DNA of 59,047 bases, taken from contig JADZFN010000014.1 of NCBI GenBank assembly GCA_020849895.1, forward strand, positions 1 to 59,047. The letters run 5' to 3'. Made by a program: the position numbers and the translations under genes. Below the pieces are notes generated by a model. It made no database searches, had not been told where the DNA came from, and was given only the letters and a program-made list of their open reading frames with translations. The DNA is from Verrucomicrobiia bacterium (GTDB lineage Bacteria; Verrucomicrobiota; Verrucomicrobiia; JABWAM01). Position 1 is the stretch's first letter. Each line of letters opens with the position of its first letter. Positions 42,799 through 52,798 of the stretch are shown here, piece after piece.

Positions 42799-45700
42799 TT
42801 AGAAATTGCCGATGGCGCTCTGGAGTTGGCTGCGAATCTGGAGGCTGATTGCCCGTTGGAGGGTAGGTGGCACTTGCTGGAAACCCATGCTGTTCAGGCC
42901 TTGCGCGCCCAAGCGCATCCCTCCCCCCGCAGAGACGGAGGCGTGATCATTCGCGGGATCGGTTGTTCCGCCCATACCGCCGGTTCCCCCAGCGCCGCCG
43001 GTTCCTCCCGTTCCACCCTGCGCCTGCGGCCCTCCTCCGCCGGTTTCCTCCGTGTTGTCGAGACTCGATCCGCTCGCAAGCGCGCCGCCGTCGCCGCCCG
43101 CAGCGTTGCCGCCTGGAATCGCATCGCCGACGTTGCCGCCGGAACTCGCGCCGCCGACCAACGAGGCGAACAGTGTGCCACCGGGGTTCCCCTGATTTCC
43201 CGAGGTGTTGTCCGTGAACGTGCTCGTTGTGTTGTTGGCGGTGTTGATGATTTCCTGAGTGTTGTCCAAAGGCGGAGGCGGAGGCGGTGTCGCGGTCGCG
43301 AGCAGCACGCCGTTGCCCGTATGGGCCTCCTGCGGGGCTGTGGGCCAGTTGACGCCATACTCGGTGAAGGCTGAGATCAAACCGTTGAGCTCGTTGACGG
43401 AAGAGGCGCCTGCGTAGATGAGGAAGCGCCCGCCATCGCTCAAAGTCAGGACGTCTGCGCCGACGTAATTTTTGAAGCCCTGATCGGTCACCAGACGGAG
43501 ATCGTTGCCGTTGTTCGCCGCGAGAGCGGCGCCCGTGTCGAGAGCAAGGTCTCCGCCCGCGGTGCGAATCGTCACCGAGTCGCCGGGAGAGGCTCCCCCC
43601 TGAATGTTGCCCTGTACCGAAAGACCGCCGGCACCGTCGTAGATCTCCACAGCGCCATCTGCGGCGCTGATATTGTCGAGGACGCCGATCCGGTTGCCGG
43701 AATTATCGAGTTGGACGGGCCCCATCGCCGAAACCCTGAGCGTCTCCGCGCCGAGCGAGTCCAACTGATCAACGCCTCCGAAAAAACTCTGGAGGTCGAG
43801 GACGCCTGTTGCGAAAGCGCTGGCGAGAACCATCGAATCGTAAGTGCGCGCGCTTACGTTCGCCCCGTTGAGCGCAAGCGCGCCGAACGAATTCATCGGG
43901 TCGTCCAACGCGATGTCGTGTCCGGAGGCGTCGAAGGAGGCTGTTCCCGGAACGATCAGCGCACCCAATTGCGTGATCATCCCGTTCGCCGCGAGCGCGA
44001 AGTCGTTCGCCACCGAAAACCCGTCGAGCTGAGTGTCGGTGGAGTTGAGGACTTCCACATAACCGCCTTCGGCCGCCGTACCCGAGAAGGCGAGCGGCCC
44101 AAGGAAGACGTTCAGCACGTTGAGCAGACGGATGTAAGGACCGGTCGTTCCGAACGTGGCGCGGCCCGCCACATTCAACGCGCCCGACTGGACGAGGACC
44201 CCACCCGCGTCCACGACGAGATCTCCGGAGATTGTCGAGGCCCCGAGATCCAGATTGTTGGCGTCCCGGAGAGTCACTTGGTTTCCGCTGATGATTCGGA
44301 CGGTGTTCCAATCGTTGAGCACATCGTCGAGCGTGATGTCGTAGCCTGCGCTTGCGGTCAGATACGCTGTCGTGCCGTTTCCGTTGGCGACGATCGCCCC
44401 GCTCTGAGTGATCGGCCCATTCGCCGCCACACTCAGATTGCCCGAGACCGTCGAGGCGCCGAGATCGAGGGCGTTTGCGTCACGCAGCGTCACATTGTTT
44501 CCGGCGACAATCGCCACGGTGGCGAAATCATTGTCGGAGTGGTTGAGCGCGAGGTCGTGGCTCGTGTCCGCATTGAAGGTTGCCGTCGTGCCGTCTCCGT
44601 TGGCGACGATCGCCCCGCTCTGGGTGATCGGTCCATTCGCCGTCACGTTCAGATTGCCCGACGCCCAGATACCGGCGAGTTGCATGGCGTCGTTTTCGTA
44701 GACCGTAAGGTTATGGCCCTTAAGGTCGAGGCTTCCGAAGGTCGAGAAATCGTTGTCGAGCGTGAGATCGGCCGTGTCTGAATCGAACTTCGCCAGGTTG
44801 GCCACCGTGAGCGTGTCGCTGTCAGTGATCTCACCCGTCGCCGTCACCTCGAGCGAAGCCGCCGTGATCCGTCCGAGATCGGTCGTCCAGTTGTTGTTCC
44901 GGAATCGGACACTCTGGTCCGCCGCGTCAAAGGAAACCGTGCCGAAGAAGCCGTTGTCTGGATCTGTCAGAATCACCGGGGCGCTGCTTTTGAAGGAGGC
45001 GCCGCCTTGAACCGAAACCGGCGCGACCTGGGCGACGCCCGCGGAATCCACCGAGAGGTCGCCGGTGACCGCGCTATTTCCGAAGGTGGCGATCCCCGAC
45101 TGCACGACGGTGACGTGACCTCCTTGGAGTTCAAGGGTCCCGAGCACCGCGGCGGAATTCCCTAGGATGAGATCGCCGGCGATGGCCGCGATCGTGACTG
45201 TTCCCGGCAAGAGGAATGTCGCGTTCGCATCTGACGCAACGTTGCCGTAGGTCGTCGAGAGTTGAAAGGGGCCTGATCCCGCCACCTCGAGCCCGTTGAG
45301 GCCCAGAAAGGCGCCCGGCGCCGAATTGCCCAGCATGACGTCTCCATACGGCAGATTGAAGAACGCACCGCCCGAGGGCGCTTGGACGTCCAGGTTGGCT
45401 GCCACCATCTGGATCGGCGTCGCGGCGGCGCCTACCGAGCCTCCCAAAGGCATCACCTGAAACGCGATGCCGCCGGTCTGGAGGAGCGCCGCGGCGTCCG
45501 CGGGGAGCACGCTCCCCGCCGCGTCCGGGCCGAGATGGACGATCGCCAGATTGTCCGCCGTGATATTGGCAAGGGTGATGTTCCCGCTCTGCCGGTTCGC
45601 AAGGCCGAGACCATCACTGATCTTGAGGAGGACGTCGGCGTTCCCCGCGGCGAGCGTGACGTCCGGATCCATCTCGATCACCGCCGCCCCTGAATCCCTG

Positions 45701-48700
45701 AAGGCGCTGTTCACACCGTCGTTCACACCCGCATTGGCCACGATTTCCACTCGGCTGACGTCGGCAACGATATCGGCCTTGAGGAAAACGCTTCGTCCAG
45801 CCTGGAGCACGAAGTCCCCAAAAAGATCGCCTTCAGAGACCGCAAAAATCGGATCCTGGATCGTGATATCGTTATTGGCTTGAAGGAAAAGACTGATCCC
45901 GCTGTAGATCAAATCCTCGATCTCGGACGTCCGAATCACCAGGTCGGCGTCCGGCCCCTCACGAAAGGGAATACCGGCGGCCGTTCGTTGGAAGAGGTAG
46001 GCGGCGCCCGCGCCCGGAATCATGCCGTCGGCCTCGCTTCCGGCGCCGAAGGCCACGGCTTGGTCCAAGGGTGTTCGATGGACGGCGGCGCCGTGGAACA
46101 GGGTCACCGACTGTCCGAAACCGTCGCCCTCCATCGGAGTCGGAGCGGAGAAGATCCGAACAAAACTGCTGTCCGCCAACTCAAAGCCATAGGCTTTCCC
46201 GACGGAGGCGGCATTCGGCGCGCCCACGAGAAGGATCTCGGCATCGAGCGCAAGCGCCTTTCCGAAATCTTCCCCCGAGGCGCCCGACGGATTCGTGATC
46301 TGATAGAACTCTGCGCCTGCGTCCACGTCCATCATATGCACAAGCCCTTTGCCTGCATCCTCTCCGGGCGCTCCGATGGCGAGAGCTGCGTTCTGGCCTC
46401 CATACGCGAGCGCAACGCCGAAGTTGCCGTTTGCGGCGGAAGCGGCGCTGATGAGCGTCCGGTAAGGGGTGCCGTCCCACGCGCGGTATACATAGACAAT
46501 TCCTGCGCCGGGGTTGCCTCCGTAGCCAAGAGGCGCGCCGATGGCAACCAGGCTTCCGCCGGCAAACGCCACCGATTGGCCGAAACGATCTCCCGGAGCG
46601 CCGGGATTGGAAATCTCCTGTAGATGCGCGCCGTCAAACGTGGAAAAAAGGTGGACGACACCGCCGCCGGCGGCGCCCGGCGCGCCGATGATCGCCGTGT
46701 TGCCCTCCCAAGGAAAGGCCGCCAGCGCGAAACCGAACTGATCGCCGGATGCGGGACTCGGTTCCACGAAGGTTTGTGCGGGCAGGATGTCGCCCGTCGA
46801 AAACAGATAAGCCGCGCCGGAACGCAGACCGCCGACCTGCTTGTTCGGCGCCCCCACGAGCACCATGCCGTCTCCCGCGTCTGCGAGCGCCTGGCCGAAG
46901 TGATCGTCCGCAACAGGATCCGGATTGTTCAGGACGTTCTCAAGGCCCCCCGTAAATCCGTCAAACACATAGACGGCGCCTGCGGCGGAGGCGCCCGCGC
47001 TGTCCCTCGGTGCTCCGACCACGAGAGAGGAATCCACCGCAGCCACCGTCGTTCCGAATCCGGCATCGGCCTCCGCAGGGGAACGCAGCAGGGAGATTTG
47101 CGGGGCGGAATCATAGATGGACGTGCCTTGAATTTCGCGAAAGGCATAGACGGCGCCACCTTCCAAAACCATCGAGTGATCCATGGGCGCGCCGACGATC
47201 AGTTGCGGGTTCGCGCCGACGGAGACCAGCGTGAGGCCGAAGTGGTCACCGCCCGTGGCTTTCGGATCTCGGAGGATCATGCGGAGCTCGCCGTAGCTTC
47301 CTCCGCTCATATCGCCATCAAATATGTACACGGCGCCCGCGCCGGCGGCTTGAAAACTGTCGTCCGGCGTGCCCACAACGAGAGAATTGCCGACATGCTG
47401 GATCGCCGCGCCGAAGTGATCGCCCACGTCGGGTTCTGGATTTTCAATTTCGTAAAGGAGACCTCCGTCGTCTCCCTGGAACACGAAGACCATGCCCGCT
47501 CCAGAAGCGCCGTTCACCGTTCGTCCCGGCGCGCCAATCACCGGGGTGCCGCCTTGGAGCGCGACGGCGAATCCGAAGTGGTCGCCGTACTCCAACGGCG
47601 TAAGGAATTCGCGCAGGTAAGCGCCCGAATCGTCGAACAAAAAGACGCGCCCCGCCTCGTAGTCGTGGGCGCTGTCGAAAGGAGCGCCGACGAGAAAGGT
47701 GTCTATCGAGCCGGCGATCGCCCTTCCGAACATGGCGCCCGTACTGGGGACGGGGCTGTCGAGGCTGAACCCGAGATATCCGCCGGTATCGTAACCGTAT
47801 ACTTTGCCCGCCCCGCTGAAGCCGGCGACCGTCGTATTCGGCGCGCCGACGAGAAGCTTGTCGGGTCCGAGCGCGGCGAGGCAGCTTCCAAACGCATCGC
47901 CCGGCGTCATATTCGGATTATGGATCGTCGTCTGCACGTTCCCTGCGCCATCAAAGAGATACACCTTTCCGTACATGTTTCCGGGCGCACCGATCGCATA
48001 GAGCCCGTTGACTCCCGCCGCGGCGACACCGAAGTTTCCATAGGCGACCGCCGAAGGATCGTTCAGCGTCGCCAGAAGCGTTCCGTTTTCCGAGTAGACG
48101 TAGGCGATGCCTGCGTCGGTCGCCGCGCTATCGTCGTTCGGCACGCCGACGAGAAGCGCGCTGCCGAGCGAGGCGATCGCTGCGCCGAAGCGATCGCCGT
48201 CCGCCGGGCTCCCTTTCGTCAGCGTGAACGCGAGATACCACGGATTCAACGGGGTATCCATGACCGTGATATTCTTCGGGTCGAGCAGCAGCACGCCCCC
48301 TGCGCCCGCGGGCGCCGCGGCGTCCACTCTGCCGGCGTAGCCGAGCGCTCCGAGCCCGGAGACTTCCACCCAGCCGCCGTTGCCGCCGCCCGGGCCGCCC
48401 CGCGCCGAGATCGTTCCCTGAAAATCGGTTTCGCCATCCGACCAGACGACCACCTTGCCCCCGTCGCCCGCGGATGTCGCATCCGCTCGAACCGTCGCGT
48501 AGGGATTCACAAGCGTATATTGTGAATTAAGGATGGGGCCGTCGCCATGCGCTCCACCGCCGAGGAGAATCTCGCCGCCGCCGGCGCCGCCCGAGGCGTC
48601 CGCCTCGGCGGCGGCAAGGCCGAGGCGCGGAGCGGTAAGATGGATCGCACCGCCAACGCCGTTTTCCGAGGTCGCCTGGACCTTGCCGGAGAGCAGCATC

Positions 48701-49836
48701 GTGCCGCCGCCGGTCGCTTCGACGGCGCCGCCGTTCCCCTCCCCTGCGCCGTTCGCTGCGATCACGCCCGCGGCAGGAAGCAGGAGGCGCTGTTCCGCGC
48801 GGATCCGGACGCTTCCGCCGTCGCCAGCGGTCCCGTTCGCCGAAACCTCGCCGCTCTGGTCAATATAGTCGGCGCGCAGCTCCACGCGACCGCCTCGGAG
48901 GCCTGAAGCGGAAATTCGGCCAGGGTTCTGGATTGAACGCGCTTGGACGGCGACGGTGTGGCCGGCGCCGCTTGACGGCGATTCCGCCTCGATCATTCCC
49001 GCGTTCTTCACGAGCCCGTCGGCGGCGGTCAGGAGCACGCGCCCGTCGCGGAGGTCCACACCCGTTGCGCGGATGACGCCTTCGTTGTTGATCGCAAAGG
49101 CGTAAATGTTGCCGTGCGCCTTGAGCTCGGCCTGCGCCGCCTCGATCGTTCCCGCGTTGTGGACGCCGTTCAGGCTCCACGCCCCTTCGGGCGTCGCGGG
49201 ACGCACGAAGAGACGTTCGGCACCGCCTTCCTTCAGGAGCACCTCGCGGCCCGCGGCGAGCCCGACCACACCGTCCGGCGCGGAGAGCGTTCCCCGATTA
49301 TCCACCTGCCGCGCGATGAGGAAGATGTCGCCGCCGCTCGCACTGATCCGCCCCTGGTTCACAATGGCGGCCGTCGAGTCGCCTACGAGGCGCAGGTCGC
49401 CGCCTGCGAGAAAGTCCGTGTTGTTGATGTCGAGCGTCGAGGCGATGAACGCGCCGCAATTGATCGTCGCGCCGCCGCCGACCATGATCCCGTTCGGATT
49501 GATGAGATAGATCCGCCCGTTGGCCTGGAGCGCGCCGAGAAGCGAGGAGGGGTTGCCCGAGATCACGCGGTTGAGCGCCGCCGAATCCGCGCCTGGCTGG
49601 ATGAAGCGGGTCAGCTCGCCCACATGAATCGAAAAATCCTGCCAGTTGATGATGACACGGTCAGACGTGTGGATCTGGAGCGTATTCCCCGAACGTGCGA
49701 ACGCGGCCGAGCCGGCCACCACCTGTTCGCCGGACGGATTGGCGTGCGCGACCGGCGCCCCGACCAGCCCGAGCGCGCCGGCCAGAAGCGCCCCGCGCGC
49801 CGGCAAACGAAAACTCCTCAGGAAAAAAATTTTCAC
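42799..49836 (-). CDS. Giant filamentous-haemagglutinin-type exoprotein with about 14 FG-GAP repeats
   Basis: This 2345-residue protein starts at GTG and has a signal peptide ending near AHA33. A two-partner-secretion (TPS) domain follows, with SLLGALQANGRIYLINPNGIMVGG around residues 98-121 (NPNGI at 113). A glycine-rich beta-helix runs to about 540 (GGKVVVWSDGETDFQG). From about 545 to 1285 (48200-45985) there are some 14 repeats of about 53 residues with GDxFG and VGAP motifs, the pattern of FG-GAP/integrin beta-propeller blades. A second beta-helix (about 1290-2200) holds GNLSVAANGPITQSGAI repeats. A Pro- and Gly-rich tail completes it. It should be secreted and surface-bound, probably an adhesin. 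The TpsB partner is not in the window. Confidence 0.85.
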   Translation of the reverse strand: MKIFFLRSFRLPARGALLAGALGLVGAPVAHANPSGEQVVAGSAAFARSGNTLQIHTSDRVIINWQDFSIHVGELTRFIQPGADSAALNRVISGNPSSLLGALQANGRIYLINPNGIMVGGGATINCGAFIASTLDINNTDFLAGGDLRLVGDSTAAIVNQGRISASGGDIFLIARQVDNRGTLSAPDGVVGLAAGREVLLKEGGAERLFVRPATPEGAWSLNGVHNAGTIEAAQAELKAHGNIYAFAINNEGVIRATGVDLRDGRVLLTAADGLVKNAGMIEAESPSSGAGHTVAVQARSIQNPGRISASGLRGGRVELRADYIDQSGEVSANGTAGDGGSVRIRAEQRLLLPAAGVIAANGAGEGNGGAVEATGGGTMLLSGKVQATSENGVGGAIHLTAPRLGLAAAEADASGGAGGGEILLGGGAHGDGPILNSQYTLVNPYATVRADATSAGDGGKVVVWSDGETDFQGTISARGGPGGGNGGWVEVSGLGALGYAGRVDAAAPAGAGGVLLLDPKNITVMDTPLNPWYLAFTLTKGSPADGDRFGAAIASLGSALLVGVPNDDSAATDAGIAYVYSENGTLLATLNDPSAVAYGNFGVAAAGVNGLYAIGAPGNMYGKVYLFDGAGNVQTTIHNPNMTPGDAFGSCLAALGPDKLLVGAPNTTVAGFSGAGKVYGYDTGGYLGFSLDSPVPSTGAMFGRAIAGSIDTFLVGAPFDSAHDYEAGRVFLFDDSGAYLREFLTPLEYGDHFGFAVALQGGTPVIGAPGRTVNGASGAGMVFVFQGDDGGLLYEIENPEPDVGDHFGAAIQHVGNSLVVGTPDDSFQAAGAGAVYIFDGDMSGGSYGELRMILRDPKATGGDHFGLTLVSVGANPQLIVGAPMDHSMVLEGGAVYAFREIQGTSIYDSAPQISLLRSPAEADAGFGTTVAAVDSSLVVGAPRDSAGASAAGAVYVFDGFTGGLENVLNNPDPVADDHFGQALADAGDGMVLVGAPNKQVGGLRSGAAYLFSTGDILPAQTFVEPSPASGDQFGFALAAFPWEGNTAIIGAPGAAGGGVVHLFSTFDGAHLQEISNPGAPGDRFGQSVAFAGGSLVAIGAPLGYGGNPGAGIVYVYRAWDGTPYRTLISAASAANGNFGVALAYGGQNAALAIGAPGEDAGKGLVHMMDVDAGAEFYQITNPSGASGEDFGKALALDAEILLVGAPNAASVGKAYGFELADSSFVRIFSAPTPMEGDGFGQSVTLFHGAAVHRTPLDQAVAFGAGSEADGMIPGAGAAYLFQRTAAGIPFREGPDADLVIRTSEIEDLIYSGISLFLQANNDITIQDPIFAVSEGDLFGDFVLQAGRSVFLKADIVADVSRVEIVANAGVNDGVNSAFRDSGAAVIEMDPDVTLAAGNADVLLKISDGLGLANRQSGNITLANITADNLAIVHLGPDAAGSVLPADAAALLQTGGIAFQVMPLGGSVGAAATPIQMVAANLDVQAPSGGAFFNLPYGDVMLGNSAPGAFLGLNGLEVAGSGPFQLSTTYGNVASDANATFLLPGTVTIAAIAGDLILGNSAAVLGTLELQGGHVTVVQSGIATFGNSAVTGDLSVDSAGVAQVAPVSVQGGASFKSSAPVILTDPDNGFFGTVSFDAADQSVRFRNNNWTTDLGRITAASLEVTATGEITDSDTLTVANLAKFDSDTADLTLDNDFSTFGSLDLKGHNLTVYENDAMQLAGIWASGNLNVTANGPITQSGAIVANGDGTTATFNADTSHDLALNHSDNDFATVAIVAGNNVTLRDANALDLGASTVSGNLSVAANGPITQSGAIVANGNGTTAYLTASAGYDITLDDVLNDWNTVRIISGNQVTLRDANNLDLGASTISGDLVVDAGGVLVQSGALNVAGRATFGTTGPYIRLLNVLNVFLGPLAFSGTAAEGGYVEVLNSTDTQLDGFSVANDFALAANGMITQLGALIVPGTASFDASGHDIALDDPMNSFGALALNGANVSARTYDSMVLASAFATGVLDLQSFFGGVDQLDSLGAETLRVSAMGPVQLDNSGNRIGVLDNISAADGAVEIYDGAGGLSVQGNIQGGASPGDSVTIRTAGGDLALDTGAALAANNGNDLRLVTDQGFKNYVGADVLTLSDGGRFLIYAGASSVNELNGLISAFTEYGVNWPTAPQEAHTGNGVLLATATPPPPPPLDNTQEIINTANNTTSTFTDNTSGNQGNPGGTLFASLVGGASSGGNVGDAIPGGNAAGGDGGALASGSSLDNTEETGGGGPQAQGGTGGTGGAGGTGGMGGTTDPANDHASVSAGGGMRLGAQGLNSMGFQQVPPTLQRAISLQIRSQLQSAIGNF
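44335..44680 (-). repeat. 216 bp tandem repeat inside the exoprotein gene
   Basis: A block around 44365-44455 recurs with few changes around 44581-44671. CCGTTGGCGACGATCGCCCC appears at 44381 and again at 44597, a 216 bp (72-residue) period. A weaker third copy lies to the left near 44220-44300. In the protein this gives repeated ANGPITQSGAIVANG units of the beta-helix, likely from recent duplication. Confidence 0.7.
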
Positions 49837-50005
49837 GCTCGAAATACGGGACGGCGGCAGGACGGGAAGTGAATCAATTCCTCTCGCACATTGGAGTTGA
49901 GTTTCTTATGGCATGAGTGCTCGTTGTTTTCAAGTACAAGTTCTCGCGCTTTTCCCGCATCCGGACTGGCGCGGAAGGCGCGGTTGGGCTAGGAACGCCC
50001 TTCTC
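49837..50005. other. Divergent intergenic region between exoprotein and glyS genes
   Basis: No coding sequence is supported. On the minus strand CGTATT ends six bases before the exoprotein GTG start; on the plus strand TAGGAA lies at 49990-49995 ahead of glyS. Neither has a good -35. Confidence 0.3.
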
Positions 50006-51361
50006 ATGAGTCAGAAATCCGCCGTCGAAACGTCCAAAATGGAAAAACTTGTCGCCTTGTGCAAACGGCGCGGCTTCATCTTTCCCTCCTCGGAGATTTA
50101 CGGCGGGTTCAACGGTTTCTGGGACTTTGGTCCCGCGGGCGCCGAACTCAAACGCAACATCCGCGAGGCGTGGTGGAACGATGTCGTCCGCCGCCGCACC
50201 GACGTGGTCGGTCTCGACGGCACGATCATCACCCACCCGCGCGTCTGGGAAGCGAGCGGCCACACCCATGCCTTCACCGATCCTCTGGTGGACTGCAAGA
50301 AATGCAAGGGGCGCTGGCGCGCCGACCAGCTTCCCGAGACGAAATGCCCTATGGGCGGCCCGCACGACTACACGGAGGCGCGCCAGTTCAACCTCATGTT
50401 CCGGACGCACGCCGGCCCCGTCGCCGACGAAGCGAACCTCTGCTATCTCCGCCCCGAAACGGCCCAGGTCATCTTCGCGCAGTTCCTCAACGTCCTGAAT
50501 TCCTCCCGCCAGAAGGTCCCCTTCGGCATCGCGCAGATCGGCAAGGCCTTCCGCAACGAGATCAATCCGCGCAACTACATCTTCCGTTCGCGAGAATTCG
50601 AGCAGATGGAACTCGAGTATTTCGTCAAGCCCGGCACCGATGCCGAGTGGCACCGATACTGGGTGGACGCCCGCTTGAAATGGTACGAAACCATCGGATT
50701 GCCGCGCGCTTCCCTCAGCCTCCACGAGTATCCAAAGAGCGACCTCGCCCACTATGCGAGCGCGTGCGTGGACGTGATGTACGCCTTTCCGTTCGGCGTC
50801 CAGGAACTCGAAGGGATCGCTGCGCGCGGCGATTTCGACCTCTCCCAGCACCAGAAGTTTTCGGGGAAGAAGATGGAGTATTTCGACGACGAGACCAAGG
50901 AGCGCTACATCCCCCACGTGGTCGAGCCTTCGGCGGGGGTGGACCGCATCGCGCTCGCGCTCCTCTGCGAGGCGTTCACCGAGGAGGAGGTCGCCGACGA
51001 AAGCGGGAAGAAGGAAACGCGCGCCGTGATGCGCTTCGCCCCGCGGATCGCACCGGTGAAGGTCGCCGTTTTTCCGCTGTTGCGGAACAAACCCGCGCTC
51101 GTCGCGAAGGCGAAGGAGGTCTTCGAGATGATTTTCCCGCATTTCACCGCGGAATGGGACGACCGAGGAAACATCGGCAAACGCTACCGCTATCAGGACG
51201 AGCAAGGGACTCCGTGGTGCGTGACGGTGGACTTCGACACTCTGGGAGAAAACGGGCCGGCGCGCGCCGAGACCGTCACCTTGCGCGACCGCGACACGAT
51301 GGCGCAGGAACGGATAAAAATTACTGATCTGGTTCCGCTGATTTCTTCGAAGCTCCGCTGA
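50006..51361 (+). CDS. glyS: Glycyl-tRNA synthetase, single-chain class II (alpha2 type)
   Basis: This 451-residue enzyme charges tRNA-Gly. It is the archaeal/eukaryal and Gram-positive alpha2 form, not the two-gene GlyQ/GlyS tetramer. MEKLVALCKRRGFIFPSSEIYGGFNGFWDFGPAGAELK is its N-terminal signature, with class II motif 2 in FRNEINPRNYIFRSREFEQME and motif 3 in VVEPSAGVDRIALALL. The C-terminal anticodon-binding domain begins near APRIAPVKVAVFPL. The frame is open from 49913, but ATG at 50006 matches the family start. Confidence 0.95.
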   Translation: MSQKSAVETSKMEKLVALCKRRGFIFPSSEIYGGFNGFWDFGPAGAELKRNIREAWWNDVVRRRTDVVGLDGTIITHPRVWEASGHTHAFTDPLVDCKKCKGRWRADQLPETKCPMGGPHDYTEARQFNLMFRTHAGPVADEANLCYLRPETAQVIFAQFLNVLNSSRQKVPFGIAQIGKAFRNEINPRNYIFRSREFEQMELEYFVKPGTDAEWHRYWVDARLKWYETIGLPRASLSLHEYPKSDLAHYASACVDVMYAFPFGVQELEGIAARGDFDLSQHQKFSGKKMEYFDDETKERYIPHVVEPSAGVDRIALALLCEAFTEEEVADESGKKETRAVMRFAPRIAPVKVAVFPLLRNKPALVAKAKEVFEMIFPHFTAEWDDRGNIGKRYRYQDEQGTPWCVTVDFDTLGENGPARAETVTLRDRDTMAQERIKITDLVPLISSKLR

Positions 51362-51419
51362 ACGCGGACGCGGGAAACCGGCGCCGGACGCCGTCGCGTC
51401 CTCCCTTGCGCTTTTGCCG

Positions 51420-51447
51420 TTGCCAAGCCTGGGACGTTCTCTGCAAT
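51420..51447 (+). promoter_or_regulatory. Putative promoter of dapL
   Basis: TTGCCA (51420-51425), 16 bases, TGCAAT (51442-51447). The predicted start is about 6 bases before the ATG at 51460, so the leader would be very short. Confidence 0.4.
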
Positions 51448-51459
51448 TAGTGCGTTTCC

Positions 51460-52692
51460 ATGAGCGATTCCCATCTGCAATCCCTTTTTGCCGAACGCAT
51501 CGGCGGCGACGGTTACGGCAAGGACACCCCGATCTATAAGTTCGAGAGGATCAAGCGCGCCAAACGCGCTGCCCAAGCGGCGAACCCGAACGTCGAGCTC
51601 CTGGACCTGGGCGTCGGCGAGCCCGACGAGATGGCGTTTCCCGACGTCGTCACCCGGCTCGCCGAGGAAGCGCGCAAACCCGAAAATCGCGGTTATGCCG
51701 ACAACGGCGACGATGTCCTCAAACAGGCCGCCGCGCGATATCTGGACCGCGTTTGCGGCGTCAAAGGGATCTGTCCCGAGAAAGAGGTGCTCCATTCCAT
51801 TGGAAGCAAGGCCGCCCTTTCGATTCTGCCCGTTTGCCTCATCAATCCCGGCGACGTTGTCCTGATGACCACGCCGGGTTATCCGGTCTTCGGAACCCAC
51901 GCGCGCTACCTCGGCGGTGACGTTCACAACATGCCGCTCCGGCCCGAAAACGGCTTTCTCCCCGACCTCGAGGCGGTGCCTGTGGACGTCCTTCGCCACG
52001 CAAAGGCGCTGGTGCTCAACTATCCAAACAACCCCACCGGCGCGAGCGCCACTCCGGAGTTCTTCCGCCGCGTCGTGGAGTTCGCGCTCAAGCACCGCCT
52101 CGCCGTCGTTTCCGACGCCGCCTATGCCGCACTCGTGTACGAGGGGAAACCGCTGAGCTTCCTCGCCGTACCGGGCGCGAAGGAGGTCGGCGTGGAACTG
52201 CATTCGACGAGCAAGAGTTTCAATATGACGGGCTGGCGCTGCGGCTTCGTCGCGGGCAACCCCCTCCTCGTGCGCGCCTACGGAGACGTGAAGGATCACA
52301 CCGATTCGGGACAGTTCCTCGCGATCCAACACGCCGCCGCGTATGGGTTCGATCATCCGGAGATCACCATCGCGATCGCCGAAAAATACTCGCGCCGCAT
52401 GGACCTCCTCGTCGCGTGCCTCAACCGCCTCGGCTTCCGGGCGAAGAAACCCGCCGGCTCCTTCTTCCTCTATGTCCGTGCGCCCCGCCGCGCAGGCGAC
52501 GCGTCCTTCGCCACCGCCGAGGATGCCGCCCAATGGCTCATCTCCCGAAAGCTCATCTCCACCGTTCCCTGGGACGACGCGGGCGCGTTTCTCCGTTTCT
52601 CCGTGACCTTCGCCGCACGCGGACCGGATGACGAGCGCCGCGTGATTGCGGAGATCGAGCACCGCCTCGCCGACGCGAAACTGGAGTTCTGA
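51460..52692 (+). CDS. dapL: LL-diaminopimelate aminotransferase
   Basis: This 410-residue fold-type I PLP enzyme converts tetrahydrodipicolinate straight to LL-diaminopimelate, bypassing the acylated intermediates of lysine and cell-wall synthesis. The combination LLDLGVGEPDEMAFP with ENRGYADNG and KDTPIYKFERIKRA (here beginning YGKDTPIYKF) is typical of DapL. The PLP lysine is in HSTSKSFNMTGWRCGF. The DapL route is known from Chlamydiae, Verrucomicrobia, plants and cyanobacteria. DapL and related aminotransferases share most motifs, so a close relative cannot be wholly excluded. Confidence 0.85.
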   Translation: MSDSHLQSLFAERIGGDGYGKDTPIYKFERIKRAKRAAQAANPNVELLDLGVGEPDEMAFPDVVTRLAEEARKPENRGYADNGDDVLKQAAARYLDRVCGVKGICPEKEVLHSIGSKAALSILPVCLINPGDVVLMTTPGYPVFGTHARYLGGDVHNMPLRPENGFLPDLEAVPVDVLRHAKALVLNYPNNPTGASATPEFFRRVVEFALKHRLAVVSDAAYAALVYEGKPLSFLAVPGAKEVGVELHSTSKSFNMTGWRCGFVAGNPLLVRAYGDVKDHTDSGQFLAIQHAAAYGFDHPEITIAIAEKYSRRMDLLVACLNRLGFRAKKPAGSFFLYVRAPRRAGDASFATAEDAAQWLISRKLISTVPWDDAGAFLRFSVTFAARGPDDERRVIAEIEHRLADAKLEF

Positions 52693-52798
52693 AAATGCGG
52701 ATGCCGGAACTCGGCGTCCGGTGAAAATGCGACTGCCCGAAGCCTCCGATGCCGATTTGGATTGCATCGGCGCCGCGAGGATGAGACGGAAACAGGTC

